DNA of 47,709 nucleotides from Clostridia bacterium (GTDB lineage Bacteria > Bacillota > Clostridia > Peptostreptococcales > Acidaminobacteraceae): NCBI GenBank assembly GCA_014859095.1, contig JACUUV010000021.1, forward strand, positions 1-47,709, written 5' to 3'. The notes beneath the pieces are model-generated. The model was not told where the DNA came from. It saw only the letters and a list, made by a program, of their open reading frames with translations, and ran no database searches. Every line of letters starts with the position of its first letter. Within the stretch, counting starts at the first letter, position 1. This document shows, in pieces, positions 40,447-47,709 of the stretch. Both the position numbers and the translations under genes were made by a program.

Positions 40447-42000
40447 ATGGCAGTGAAATTTTTGACCGCTGAAGAGGCAGTAAAACTGGTTACTTCATCA
40501 AGTACAATTGCCACAGGTGGCTTTGTAGGAAATGCAGTGCCGGAAGAATTAGAGATTGCCATTGAGAATCGGTTTCTTGAAACCGGCGAGCCGAAAGCAC
40601 TGACTTTGGTTTATGCAGCCGGACAAGGCGATGGAAAGACCAGAGGTCTTAATCACTTCGGACATGAAGGATTACTGAAGCGTGTTATTGGTGGTCACTG
40701 GGGACTCGTTCCCAAAGTGCAAAAGTTGGCGCTGGAAAACAAAATAGAAGCATATAATTTTCCACAGGGCTGTATATCACATTTGTTTAGAGATATTGCG
40801 GCTAAGAAACCCGGAACAGTCACCAGAGTGGGACTGAAGACATTTGTGGATCCTAGAATCGAAGGAGGTAAACTCAACTCAGTCACGACTGAAGATTTGG
40901 TGGAACTTATCGACATTCTTGGTGAAGAGCATTTGATCTATAAATCATTTCCAATCGATTTCGCTTTTATCCGTGGAACATATGCAGATGAAAACGGTAA
41001 TGTCACAATGGAAAAAGAAGCTGGATCACTTGAAGTTTTGTCCATCGCACAGGCGTGTAAAAACTCTGGCGGGAAGGTCATAGTGCAAGTTGAGAAAGTT
41101 GTGAAAGCGGGCACTCTGGATCCAAGACTTGTTAAAATCCCAGGAATATATGTGGATACCATTGTTGAAGTCGCGGATATGAAGAATCACATGCAAACCT
41201 TTGCTGAGGCTTATAACGCAAGTTATACAGGAACTATCAGAGTCCCAGTACATTCAGTAAAACCAATGGTTTTAGATGAAAGAAAAGTTATCGCAAGAAG
41301 AGCTGCCATGGAGCTGGTGCCCCATGCAATAGTTAATCTCGGTATAGGAATGCCGGAAGGCGTAGCAGTTGTGGCCAACGAAGAAGGTATTGGCGATGAG
41401 ATGATTCTCACGGTAGAGCCTGGCCCGATAGGTGGAATTCCAGCAGGTGGTTTGAGCTTCGGTGCTGCGACCAATCCTCAAGCGATTATCGATCAGCCAT
41501 ATCAGTTTGACTTCTACGACGGTGGTGGACTGGATGTCGCATACCTCGGTCTTGCTCAGTGTGATTCAGTAGGGAATATCAACGTCAGTAAGTTCGGTCC
41601 TAAAATTGCAGGAGCCGGTGGTTTTATCAACATCACACAAAATGCAAAAAAAGTCATATTTTGTGGCACATTTACTGCCGGGGGACTCAAAGTTGAAGCT
41701 TCTGATGGTAAACTGATTATACATGAAGAAGGCAGATCGAAGAAGTTCATTCAAAATGTCGAGCAAATCACATTCAGTGGAGATTATGCCAATGAAGTGA
41801 ATCAAACGGTTCTATACATTACAGAACGTGCTGTATTTGAACTTGGAAAAGAAGGTATCGTTTTGACAGAAGTGGCACCAGGTGTTGACATAGAGAAAGA
41901 CATTCTAGCACAAATGGATTTTAGACCTACTATCAGCGATCACTTAAAAGAAATGAATCCACTTATCTTTAAAGAAGCGAAAATAGGTATTAAAATCTAA
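40447..42000 (+). CDS. Acyl-CoA:carboxylate CoA-transferase (propionate/acetoacetate type)
   Basis: A 517-residue fused alpha/beta CoA-transferase of the YdiF/Pct type. The N-terminal half has [12 protein letters not shown] and the oxyanion-hole region [14 protein letters not shown]; the C-terminal half has [12 protein letters not shown] and the catalytic Glu324 in [12 protein letters not shown]. It transfers CoA between short acyl-CoAs and free acids via a glutamyl-CoA intermediate. Start at 40447 follows GGGAGG; the frame upstream starting 40429 includes that site. In this operon the likely reaction is activation of acetoacetate or 3-hydroxybutyrate using acetyl-CoA. Confidence 0.92.
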   Translation: MAVKFLTAEEAVKLVTSSSTIATGGFVGNAVPEELEIAIENRFLETGEPKALTLVYAAGQGDGKTRGLNHFGHEGLLKRVIGGHWGLVPKVQKLALENKIEAYNFPQGCISHLFRDIAAKKPGTVTRVGLKTFVDPRIEGGKLNSVTTEDLVELIDILGEEHLIYKSFPIDFAFIRGTYADENGNVTMEKEAGSLEVLSIAQACKNSGGKVIVQVEKVVKAGTLDPRLVKIPGIYVDTIVEVADMKNHMQTFAEAYNASYTGTIRVPVHSVKPMVLDERKVIARRAAMELVPHAIVNLGIGMPEGVAVVANEEGIGDEMILTVEPGPIGGIPAGGLSFGAATNPQAIIDQPYQFDFYDGGGLDVAYLGLAQCDSVGNINVSKFGPKIAGAGGFINITQNAKKVIFCGTFTAGGLKVEASDGKLIIHEEGRSKKFIQNVEQITFSGDYANEVNQTVLYITERAVFELGKEGIVLTEVAPGVDIEKDILAQMDFRPTISDHLKEMNPLIFKEAKIGIKI

Positions 42001-42020
42001 TATTATTGGAGGATGAATTT

Positions 42021-43304
42021 ATGTTGGGTATTATTTTAGGGTTGGCTTTACTGATGTTCCTCGCCTATAGAGGCATGTCGATTATCTGGATCGCACCTAT
42101 TTGTGCGATGCTAGTAGCAATAACCGGGGGACTTGATTTATTGCCTGCGTATACAGACGCTTATATGTCTGGCTTTGTGGGATTTGCAAAAGCTTGGTTC
42201 CCGGTATTCATGCTTGGAGCGATTTTCGGTAAGATCATGGATGAATCCGGTGCTGCAAAATCTGTTGCACATGCGGTTATCAATATTATTGGCAAGAAAT
42301 TTGCAATTATGGCGGTCGTGCTGGCTTGTGCAGTATTGACATACGGTGGCATCTCATTATTCGTAGTTGTATTTGCAATCTATCCACTTGCACTTGCATT
42401 GTTCAGAGAAGCAAATATCACTCGTAAATTGATTCCAGGTGCAATCGCACTCGGTTCATTTACATTCACAATGACCGCTATTCCAGGGTCACCACAGATT
42501 CAAAACCTTATTCCTATGCAATATTTCGGTACAGCACCTACAGCAGCACCAATTATGGGTATCGTTGGAGCAATCATCATGTTCGGTGGTGGTATGTTAT
42601 GGCTCACATATCGTGAGAAGAAGTACAATGCTACAGGCGTTTTATATACTGAACTCGAAACAAAAGTTGAAGAAGTGGATTTAAGCACACTTCCAAATCC
42701 AATCATCTCTGCGCTTCCATTAATTGCAGTAATTACAGTACTTAACGTATTTGGATTCCATATCATCACATCACTTTTAATTGGTATCGTGCTTGCAATC
42801 GTACTCAACTACAAGCGTTTGCCAAAAATCGTTCAAACGATCAACGGTGGAGCATCTGGATCCGTACTTGCAATCATCAACACAAGTGCTGCAGTAGGAT
42901 TTGGCGCTGTTGTAAGAGCGGTCCCTGGTTTTACTAACTTGACTGATATGGTACTCGGAATCAAAGGCAATCCACTTGTTTCTGAAGCCGTGGCAGTAAA
43001 TATTCTCGCTGGTGCAACGGGTTCCGCATCAGGTGGTATGGGTATCGCACTTGAGGCACTTGGCGCTAAATATGTTGAACTTTCAGCATCTTCAGGCATC
43101 CCACTTGAGGCATTCCATAGAGTCGCTTCATTATCCAGTGGTGGACTCGATACACTCCCACACAACGGTGCTGTATTGACACTCCTTGCCGTGACCATGA
43201 TGACACATAAGGATTCTTACAAAGATATATTCATGGTAGGAACACTTATTCCTATCGTATCAGTAATCGTTGCAATCATTCTTGCATCAGTTGGATTATA
43301 CTAG
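42021..43304 (+). CDS. GntP-family permease, probably for 3-hydroxybutyrate or a related acid
   Basis: A 427-residue carrier with about 12 membrane segments. ILAGATGSASGGMGIALEALG and SLSSGGLDTLPHNGAVLTLLAV are typical of the GntP family, in particular the branch annotated as D-beta-hydroxybutyrate permeases; MTAIPGSPQIQNLIPMQYFGT is another conserved loop. Start at 42021 is chosen because GGAGG precedes it. The neighbours (CoA-transferase, short-chain dehydrogenase, thiolase) point to a short 3-hydroxy acid rather than gluconate. Confidence 0.87.
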   Translation: MLGIILGLALLMFLAYRGMSIIWIAPICAMLVAITGGLDLLPAYTDAYMSGFVGFAKAWFPVFMLGAIFGKIMDESGAAKSVAHAVINIIGKKFAIMAVVLACAVLTYGGISLFVVVFAIYPLALALFREANITRKLIPGAIALGSFTFTMTAIPGSPQIQNLIPMQYFGTAPTAAPIMGIVGAIIMFGGGMLWLTYREKKYNATGVLYTELETKVEEVDLSTLPNPIISALPLIAVITVLNVFGFHIITSLLIGIVLAIVLNYKRLPKIVQTINGGASGSVLAIINTSAAVGFGAVVRAVPGFTNLTDMVLGIKGNPLVSEAVAVNILAGATGSASGGMGIALEALGAKYVELSASSGIPLEAFHRVASLSSGGLDTLPHNGAVLTLLAVTMMTHKDSYKDIFMVGTLIPIVSVIVAIILASVGLY

Positions 43305-43333
43305 CACCATCAATTTTACAGGAGGACAAAAAA

Positions 43334-44074
43334 ATGAGATTAAAAGATAAAGTAGCTATAATAACAGGTGCCGCTAGAGGCATTGGAGAAGCGACTGCAA
43401 TAAAGTTTGCAGAGCAAGGGGCGAAAGTCGTCGTATCGGATATGGGACTTGACAACCTTTCTGAAGTCGTTGAAAAACTTGAAGGTATGGGAGCTGAAGT
43501 ACTCGCATTCGATGTCAATGTAACCAATCGTGATTCGGTAAAAACCATGATGGAAGATGTGGCTTCCAAATGGGGAACCGTGGATATTTTGGTCAACAAC
43601 GCTGGAATCACATCAGATGCACAACTTGTGAAGCTGGAAGAAGCTGATTTTGACAAAGTCATCGACGTCAACCTTAAAGGTGTATTCAACTGTGCACAAG
43701 CAGCAGCCAAAATCATGAGTGAACATGGCGGTGGTGTCATCTTAAATGCCTCTTCAGTTGTTGGACTTTATGGCAACTTCGGACAAACCAATTATGCGGC
43801 CACAAAGTGGGGCGTCATTGGATTCACTAAGACTTGGGCAAAAGAACTCGGCAAGAAAGGCATTCGTGTCAACGCTGTGGCTCCTGGATTCACCATGACC
43901 CCTATGGTGGCAAAAATGCCAGAGAAGGTTCTGGATATGATGAAGGGCAAATCACCACTCGGTAAATTGGCAACACCTGAAGATATTGCCAACGCATATT
44001 TATTTTTAGCTTCTGACGAAGCGGCATTCATCACAGGTACGGTACTTAGTGTGGATGGCGGCGTCGTGTTATAA
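43334..44074 (+). CDS. Short-chain dehydrogenase (FabG-like), likely 3-hydroxybutyrate dehydrogenase
   Basis: A 246-residue SDR enzyme. Cofactor loop TGAARGIGEA, an Asp in FDVNVT, the NNAG motif, and the Ser-Tyr-Lys triad in NASSVVG and NYAATKWG are all present, with the C-terminal FITGTVLSVDGG. An acidic residue after the second strand (VVSDMG) suggests NAD(H) preference. Family resemblance is to 3-oxoacyl-ACP reductase, but the location after a hydroxy acid permease and CoA-transferase favours oxidation of 3-hydroxybutyrate to acetoacetate. AGGAGG precedes the ATG; a terminator follows. Confidence 0.88.
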   Translation: MRLKDKVAIITGAARGIGEATAIKFAEQGAKVVVSDMGLDNLSEVVEKLEGMGAEVLAFDVNVTNRDSVKTMMEDVASKWGTVDILVNNAGITSDAQLVKLEEADFDKVIDVNLKGVFNCAQAAAKIMSEHGGGVILNASSVVGLYGNFGQTNYAATKWGVIGFTKTWAKELGKKGIRVNAVAPGFTMTPMVAKMPEKVLDMMKGKSPLGKLATPEDIANAYLFLASDEAAFITGTVLSVDGGVVL

Positions 44075-44091
44075 GCACTCCCCCTATAAAG

Positions 44092-44127
44092 AATCCTCAT
44101 CATGAAAATTGATGAGGATTTTTTTAT
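44092..44127 (+). terminator. Intrinsic terminator of the CoA-transferase operon
   Basis: AATCCTCATC (44092-44101) and GATGAGGATT (44111-44120) form a perfect stem followed by TTTTTT. Confidence 0.88.
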
Positions 44128-44131
44128 TTGT

Positions 44132-44224
44132 CAAATGGGGACAGGTCCAAATTGGTACCTAGCTTTGCTAGATACCAATTCAGACCCGTCCCCTTTATCA
44201 CCAATTTGGACCTGTCCCCATTTG
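44132..44224. repeat. Composite GGTACC-core palindromic element (three arms)
   Basis: The first 25 bases (44132-44156) and the last 25 (44200-44224) are exact reverse complements containing GGGGACAGGTCC and GGACCTGTCCCC. Between them lie GGTACCTAGC, a TTT loop, and a second, diverged right arm with GACCCGTCCCC (ending 44193). So one left arm can pair with either of two right arms. It is closely related to the element at 20299-20363. Confidence 0.85.
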
Positions 44225-44291
44225 ATTTTCAGAGATTATCACATTGCTGCCACATTTGTGAGTTAAAATCAATATAAGAGAGGTGAGTATT

Positions 44292-45740
44292 ATGAAATTG
44301 AAATGGGGCATTACTCTCATAGTAATTGCACTAATCATATTGGTCGGGACCTATGTGTACGATCTGAATAGATCCAATGATATGCCAACACAATCTGAAT
44401 TCCCAACACAGTCAGGAATACAGGTAGAAGAAAGTACAAACAGCTCTTTACCAATTCCTGAACTGCTCATAGATTCAAATCCTGATGAAAATATATCGGA
44501 TTATTATTTGAGTGCTCAAAATGGCATATCAAATTTTTTTGAAGGCAAACAAACAGCCACCTTAGGGTATAATGGCAACTATCTTGGACCAGTAATCAAA
44601 GTCAGTAATGGTGAAGAGGTGCGCATGCATGTCGATAACGAGCTGGATGCACCAACATCTGTCCATTGGCATGGGCTTGTGGTTCCAGGTTCAGCAGATG
44701 GAGGACCTCATCAACTCATACCAACTCAATCCACATGGGAACCGAGTTTTACAATTGACCAACCCGCATCGACACTGTGGTTTCATCCTCATGTGATCGG
44801 GTCGACTGCAACTCAAGTGTACTATGGGCTGGCAGGTATGATCATTGTGGAAGATGAAAATTCAAAGTCATTGAATCTTCCTGATGACTACGGGATCAAT
44901 GATATTCCATTGATTATACAAGATAGAAGCTTCAATCAAGAGGGCGATTTTGTCTACGTGGATAACATGATGGATGGTGCTTTTGGAGAGTATATTCTCG
45001 TTAATGGCGCAATTACACCGAACCTGGAAGTTGATCAAGTCAAAATGAGATTCAGGGTACTAAATGGTGCCAACGCAAGAAATTTTAATTTGAGACTTGA
45101 AGACAACAATGAGTTTCATCAAATCGCATCTGATGGAGGGTTACTCGAATCTCCAATTAATATGGAATCTTTATTTGTCACTCCTGGAGAAAGAGCTGAG
45201 ATCATAATTGATTTTTCGGACTACTCCAAAGGAGATGTGGTCAGATTATTAAACGACAATGAACTTGTCATGACTTTCATAGTTGGTGAAGAGGTGGAAG
45301 ACACAACTGAGATGCCGGATACTTTAGCTGTGATCGAAAAAATGGATGAGAGCCTTGCCACAAATGTAAAAACCATTGTACTTGATGGTATGGGACACAT
45401 GGTGTCACTCAATGGCAAGCAATTTGACATGAACCGAATCGATGACAATGTTGCACTTGGTGATATAGAGATTTGGGAAATATCCACCAGAGGAGCAATG
45501 ATGATGGGGAGTGCAGGTCACCCATTTCACATCCATGGGACTCAGTTTCAAGTCCTGAGTAGAAACGGAAATCAGCCTTATTCAAATGAACAAGGCTGGA
45601 AAGACACTGTTTATGTGAGGGCCAATGAAACCGTAAGAATTATTGTCAAATTTGAAAAAGAAGGATTATTCATGTACCATTGTCACATCCTTGAACATGA
45701 GGAAGCTGGCATGATGGGGCAACTTGAAGTTAGCGAATAA
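44292..45740 (+). CDS. Membrane-anchored multicopper oxidase
   Basis: A 482-residue CueO/laccase-like enzyme with an N-terminal membrane anchor (about residues 5-23). All four copper motifs are present in order: SVHWHGL, LWFHPH, HPFHIHG and YHCHILEHEEAGMM, the last giving the type 1 Cys with its likely axial Met. It oxidises Cu(I), Fe(II) or other reductants outside the cell with oxygen. Start at 44292 is preferred after GAGAGGTG. There is no methionine-rich insert of the E. coli CueO type. In an otherwise anaerobic-looking genome it probably serves metal or oxygen detoxification. The small Cys-Cys gene follows after 14 bases. Confidence 0.92.
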   Translation: MKLKWGITLIVIALIILVGTYVYDLNRSNDMPTQSEFPTQSGIQVEESTNSSLPIPELLIDSNPDENISDYYLSAQNGISNFFEGKQTATLGYNGNYLGPVIKVSNGEEVRMHVDNELDAPTSVHWHGLVVPGSADGGPHQLIPTQSTWEPSFTIDQPASTLWFHPHVIGSTATQVYYGLAGMIIVEDENSKSLNLPDDYGINDIPLIIQDRSFNQEGDFVYVDNMMDGAFGEYILVNGAITPNLEVDQVKMRFRVLNGANARNFNLRLEDNNEFHQIASDGGLLESPINMESLFVTPGERAEIIIDFSDYSKGDVVRLLNDNELVMTFIVGEEVEDTTEMPDTLAVIEKMDESLATNVKTIVLDGMGHMVSLNGKQFDMNRIDDNVALGDIEIWEISTRGAMMMGSAGHPFHIHGTQFQVLSRNGNQPYSNEQGWKDTVYVRANETVRIIVKFEKEGLFMYHCHILEHEEAGMMGQLEVSE

Positions 45741-45754
45741 GAAAGGTTGAGAAA

Positions 45755-46054
45755 ATGAATATTAAAATTTCAGATGTAGGATTAGAGTATTTGGAAAACA
45801 AACAGCATAAGACAATTACATTAGTGATCAATACAAGTGGTGGAGGATGTTGCCCTACTTTCGAAAGTGAAGATATATACTTTAAGGCACCTCAAAATCC
45901 AGAAGAATTTAACGAGTTTGAGGTCAATAGCTTCAAAATTTATATAGATAAAAAGGCCAGAGTAAACACGCCGGCCTTACAATTTGATGTAGAGAAAAAA
46001 TTGGTCTTCACAAAATTCACTGTGAGAGGCTTAGCACTTAAAAAGCAAGGGTGA
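45755..46054 (+). CDS. Small Cys-Cys protein (HesB/IscA-like, CC/Se-motif type)
   Basis: A 99-residue protein beginning NIKISDVGLEYLENK, then ITLVINTSGGGCCPTF and a short beta-rich remainder ending FTKFTVRGLALKK. The layout (helix, TITL strand, GGGCC) is like small HesB/IscA-fold proteins that NCBI groups as CC/Se-motif proteins; in some relatives the motif contains selenocysteine, but here both are plain Cys codons (TGT TGC). A metal or thiol role is plausible. It is probably co-transcribed with the multicopper oxidase (14-base gap, AAAGG before the start). Confidence 0.6.
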   Translation: MNIKISDVGLEYLENKQHKTITLVINTSGGGCCPTFESEDIYFKAPQNPEEFNEFEVNSFKIYIDKKARVNTPALQFDVEKKLVFTKFTVRGLALKKQG

Positions 46055-46062
46055 GTGTCAAA

Positions 46063-46914
46063 TTACCTGAAAAATTCCACGAGCTGAGGGTAAAGTTCAC
46101 CAGAAATTATGCTATACCAACCTTCAGGCTCTGATTGTAGTACTGGTTTGCCGTCGTCGAGCTTATATGCATAATAATCGTGAGTTTCGTCAACTTCAGG
46201 ATAAATTACACGAACTCGGTAGTAATCAGTGAGGTCAGCGATATCAGTGCCCTCAAATCGAGCAGATTTTATCATGGAATCAAACAATATGGCTTTTGCA
46301 AACTCTGGATCTCTTAGCACCACTTCAGAAATTACTTCGCCACCAGGTCCCATTTTAGCGATGCTATACTTTGCAAGAGGAATTCTAGAAGCTGTAAGAT
46401 CAATCAGATCTTGCAGCTTTTCTGGACTTACGCCATAATAGCTTTTTACGTCAGCACCTAATATTTGCTCGGTCCAATCAAAATCATAGTGAAGTGAGGT
46501 ATCTTGCTCATAAGAATTCTTTGTAGTGATATATATGTCTTTTAAATTTTCAATGGATGCAAATATTAGAATTGCAGTTCTTTGGAGCTCAGTATCATCA
46601 TAACCCACATCCTCAGAGTCAACAAGAATCCATTCTAGACCGCGTTCTTCGCCGCTGGTATGGAGCATGATGCTGTCGTGCTCAAGTCCATCTGGAAGCG
46701 GCATCAGATTAAGAAGGTTGCTAACTGCAGAGTTGTCTCCAACATATGGCGTGCGCGCATTCCATATATCAGTGGTTGAAGTTACTTCTGGCAAATCGTC
46801 AGTGTTGATTGGATTTGAAATCAAACCAATTCCTATGACAATGACAGCAATCGTCGCTAAAATAAGCCCCCAAAACTTTGGGGATTTGTATTGAAACATG
46901 TTTTTGAACAGCAT
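46063..46914 (-). CDS. DUF4825-domain membrane protein (BlaR1-tail-like)
   Basis: A 283-residue protein with one N-terminal membrane helix (KFWGLILATIAVIVIGIGLI) and an external domain. The NARTPYVGDNSAVSNLLNLMP segment is the opening of a DUF4825 domain, usually found after the last helix of M56/BlaR1-like sensor proteases or beside anti-sigma factors. The KSPKFW..LIS.NP helix resembles that last helix, yet there is no M56 protease part upstream. The ATG has a proper AAGGAGG site, so the gene starts here and is not just a broken end. It is convergent with the Cys-Cys gene. Function unknown. Confidence 0.7.
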   Translation of the reverse strand: MLFKNMFQYKSPKFWGLILATIAVIVIGIGLISNPINTDDLPEVTSTTDIWNARTPYVGDNSAVSNLLNLMPLPDGLEHDSIMLHTSGEERGLEWILVDSEDVGYDDTELQRTAILIFASIENLKDIYITTKNSYEQDTSLHYDFDWTEQILGADVKSYYGVSPEKLQDLIDLTASRIPLAKYSIAKMGPGGEVISEVVLRDPEFAKAILFDSMIKSARFEGTDIADLTDYYRVRVIYPEVDETHDYYAYKLDDGKPVLQSEPEGWYSIISGELYPQLVEFFR

Positions 46915-46990
46915 GGTAAAACCTCCTTAAAAAGCTGTATACTTTCAAATAGTCTATCGTGATTGGTCTGATAAATCAATAACATTACAT

Positions 46991-47020
46991 TTGTCATGAT
47001 CATTTCATGAGTCATGTAAC
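46991..47020 (+). promoter_or_regulatory. Candidate promoter and TCATGA dyads in a divergent region
   Basis: TTGTCA (46991-46996) and TGTAAC (47015-47020) are 18 bases apart. Two copies of the self-complementary TCATGA (46994-46999 and 47005-47010) lie one helical turn apart over the -35 region, which would suit a dimeric regulator. Confidence 0.35.
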
Positions 47021-47080
47021 TGGTATGTGCATGAAAACATGATATCATTAAGTTAAGAATTGATGAAAGAGGTGACTATT

Positions 47081-47563
47081 ATGAAAAATAGTATGATTGG
47101 ACTTATATTGGTGAGTGTTGGTGTATTGATGCTTCTCGGAAACTTAGGTGTGCTTGGCGGTGAGTTTATGCTTCTCGCTATTGGCGCAGTATTTCTGATT
47201 TTTTACGGATTATCCGGAAGAGAAACTGAAAGTCGAAAAGTGGGACTTTTGATTCCAGGATTGATCATTATTGCCGTGGGATTGTTTGCACAATTTGAAT
47301 CCCAACTAGAAAATGCGCCCTATATGTTCTTTGTGTTTCTTGGTTTGGCATTCCTAGGTGTGTATTTGATCCATACCCGAAACATTGAAGGCGGAAAGTG
47401 GCCACTGTTCCCTGCGCTTGGATTGTTTGGATTCGCGGCATTTGTATTTGCCGCAACCAACTTCAATATTGCATTCCTTGGAACAATCATGAATAACTTG
47501 GTACCTGCAGGAGCCATATTGGTTGGTTTGGTGCTGTTGGTTAAGACAAGAAAAAGAGTATGA
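47081..47563 (+). CDS. Small multi-pass membrane protein (DUF5668/LiaF-N-like)
   Basis: A 160-residue protein of five to six hydrophobic segments. The opening MIGLILVSVGVLMLLGNLGV, then LLIPGLIIIAVGLF and ending LVPAGAILVGLVLL, are the repeated GxxLIxxGxxxLL helices found in the DUF5668/LiaF N-terminal group. The cytosolic or external LiaF C-terminal domain is absent. Start at 47081 follows AAAGAGGTG. These proteins often accompany envelope-stress regulators; none is in the window, so the role is open. Confidence 0.7.
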   Translation: MKNSMIGLILVSVGVLMLLGNLGVLGGEFMLLAIGAVFLIFYGLSGRETESRKVGLLIPGLIIIAVGLFAQFESQLENAPYMFFVFLGLAFLGVYLIHTRNIEGGKWPLFPALGLFGFAAFVFAATNFNIAFLGTIMNNLVPAGAILVGLVLLVKTRKRV

Positions 47564-47586
47564 CAGCGTTTTAGCAGTTAAAAAAA

Positions 47587-47631
47587 CAGTATTTTCAGCA
47601 TGTTATAAATGTTGAAAATACTGCATTTTTT
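47587..47631 (+). terminator. Intrinsic terminator
   Basis: CAGTATTTTCA (47587-47597) and TGAAAATACTG (47612-47622) form a perfect 11-bp stem followed by a T-run. The remaining bases to the window end are AT-rich and show no feature. Confidence 0.85.
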
Positions 47632-47709
47632 TGCGTCTTAATAATAAATCATTTACTCACTATGATTATTATTAATCGTCTCCACAATTATTAATGTGCA
47701 TATTATTAC

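Noticed and set aside
43276-43740. Open frame of 154 codons antisense to the short-chain dehydrogenase
   Set aside because: Low-complexity Ser/Thr/Ala-rich translation typical of the reverse strand of a coding gene; no start signal.
45755-46054. Selenocysteine in the small Cys-Cys protein
   Set aside because: The motif is encoded by TGT TGC, no in-frame TGA is present, and no SECIS-like hairpin is needed to explain the frame.

Overview
The window looks like a chromosomal segment of an anaerobic, low-to-mid GC Gram-positive bacterium of the class Clostridia (a Fusibacter- or Acidaminobacter-like organism would fit; this is inference from gene content and style, not a database match). Signs are strong AGGAGG-type ribosome binding sites, tightly overlapping genes, the early-cobalt (anaerobic) B12 route, a B12 riboswitch with an intrinsic terminator, sigma-54 promoters with a PAS-type activator, and lipoprotein thiol-redox enzymes. 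Gene density is high and almost all genes can be assigned to a family. No rRNA, tRNA or CRISPR array was seen.

Layout. 1-4.9 kb is a patchwork: the end of an IS200/IS605-type element beside a 5'-truncated VOC gene, a small YdeI/OmdA protein, a broken membrane-linked Ser/Thr kinase gene, a MarR-controlled quinone-oxidoreductase (AcuI/YhdH type), and a bacterial eRF1-like (baeRF) protein that carries a literal GGQ tripeptide. 4.9-7.2 kb (minus strand) is an extracytoplasmic methionine sulfoxide repair operon (CcdA, thioredoxin-like protein, MsrAB lipoprotein) whose MsrB half has lost the GWPSF segment. 7.3-12.5 kb holds a glycosyltransferase-51 protein, then a GntR regulator, a degraded YfcC-type carrier, two small membrane proteins (DUF5058 and an unnamed partner) and an M20 peptidase. 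12.6-15.3 kb is a calcium-type P-ATPase. 15.4-20.3 kb is a sugar locus (ROK kinase, LacI regulator, aldo/keto reductase, GH3 glycosidase lipoprotein) with two matching LacI-type operators.

20.45-36.9 kb is the centrepiece: a cobalamin riboswitch followed by about 16 kb of closely packed genes, cbiX-C-D-E-T-L-F-G-H-J, the cobalt ECF transporter cbiM-N-Q-O, and then hemA, a precorrin-2 dehydrogenase, a single HemC-CobA-HemD triple-fusion protein, hemB and hemL. Together they carry glutamyl-tRNA to uroporphyrinogen III, precorrin-2, sirohydrochlorin, cobalt insertion and corrin ring contraction, with cobalt import. The late steps (cbiA, cbiP, cbiB, nucleotide loop assembly) are not in the window, nor are hemE/hemH-type genes, so tetrapyrrole synthesis here appears wired to B12 feedback.

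36.9-44.1 kb has a flavodoxin and a 3-hydroxybutyrate/acetoacetate module: thiolase plus a sigma-54 activator behind one -24/-12 promoter, and CoA-transferase, GntP-type permease and short-chain dehydrogenase behind a second. 44.3-47.6 kb has a membrane-anchored multicopper oxidase with a small Cys-Cys protein, an orphan DUF4825 membrane protein, and a LiaF/DUF5668-like membrane protein.

Scattered intergenic palindromes with a GGTACC core (15.3, 20.3, 37.4 and 44.1 kb) form a REP-like family. Several genes show decay (VOC fragment, kinase, YfcC carrier, hydrolase remnant, MsrB domain), pointing to ongoing gene loss in the first 13 kb.
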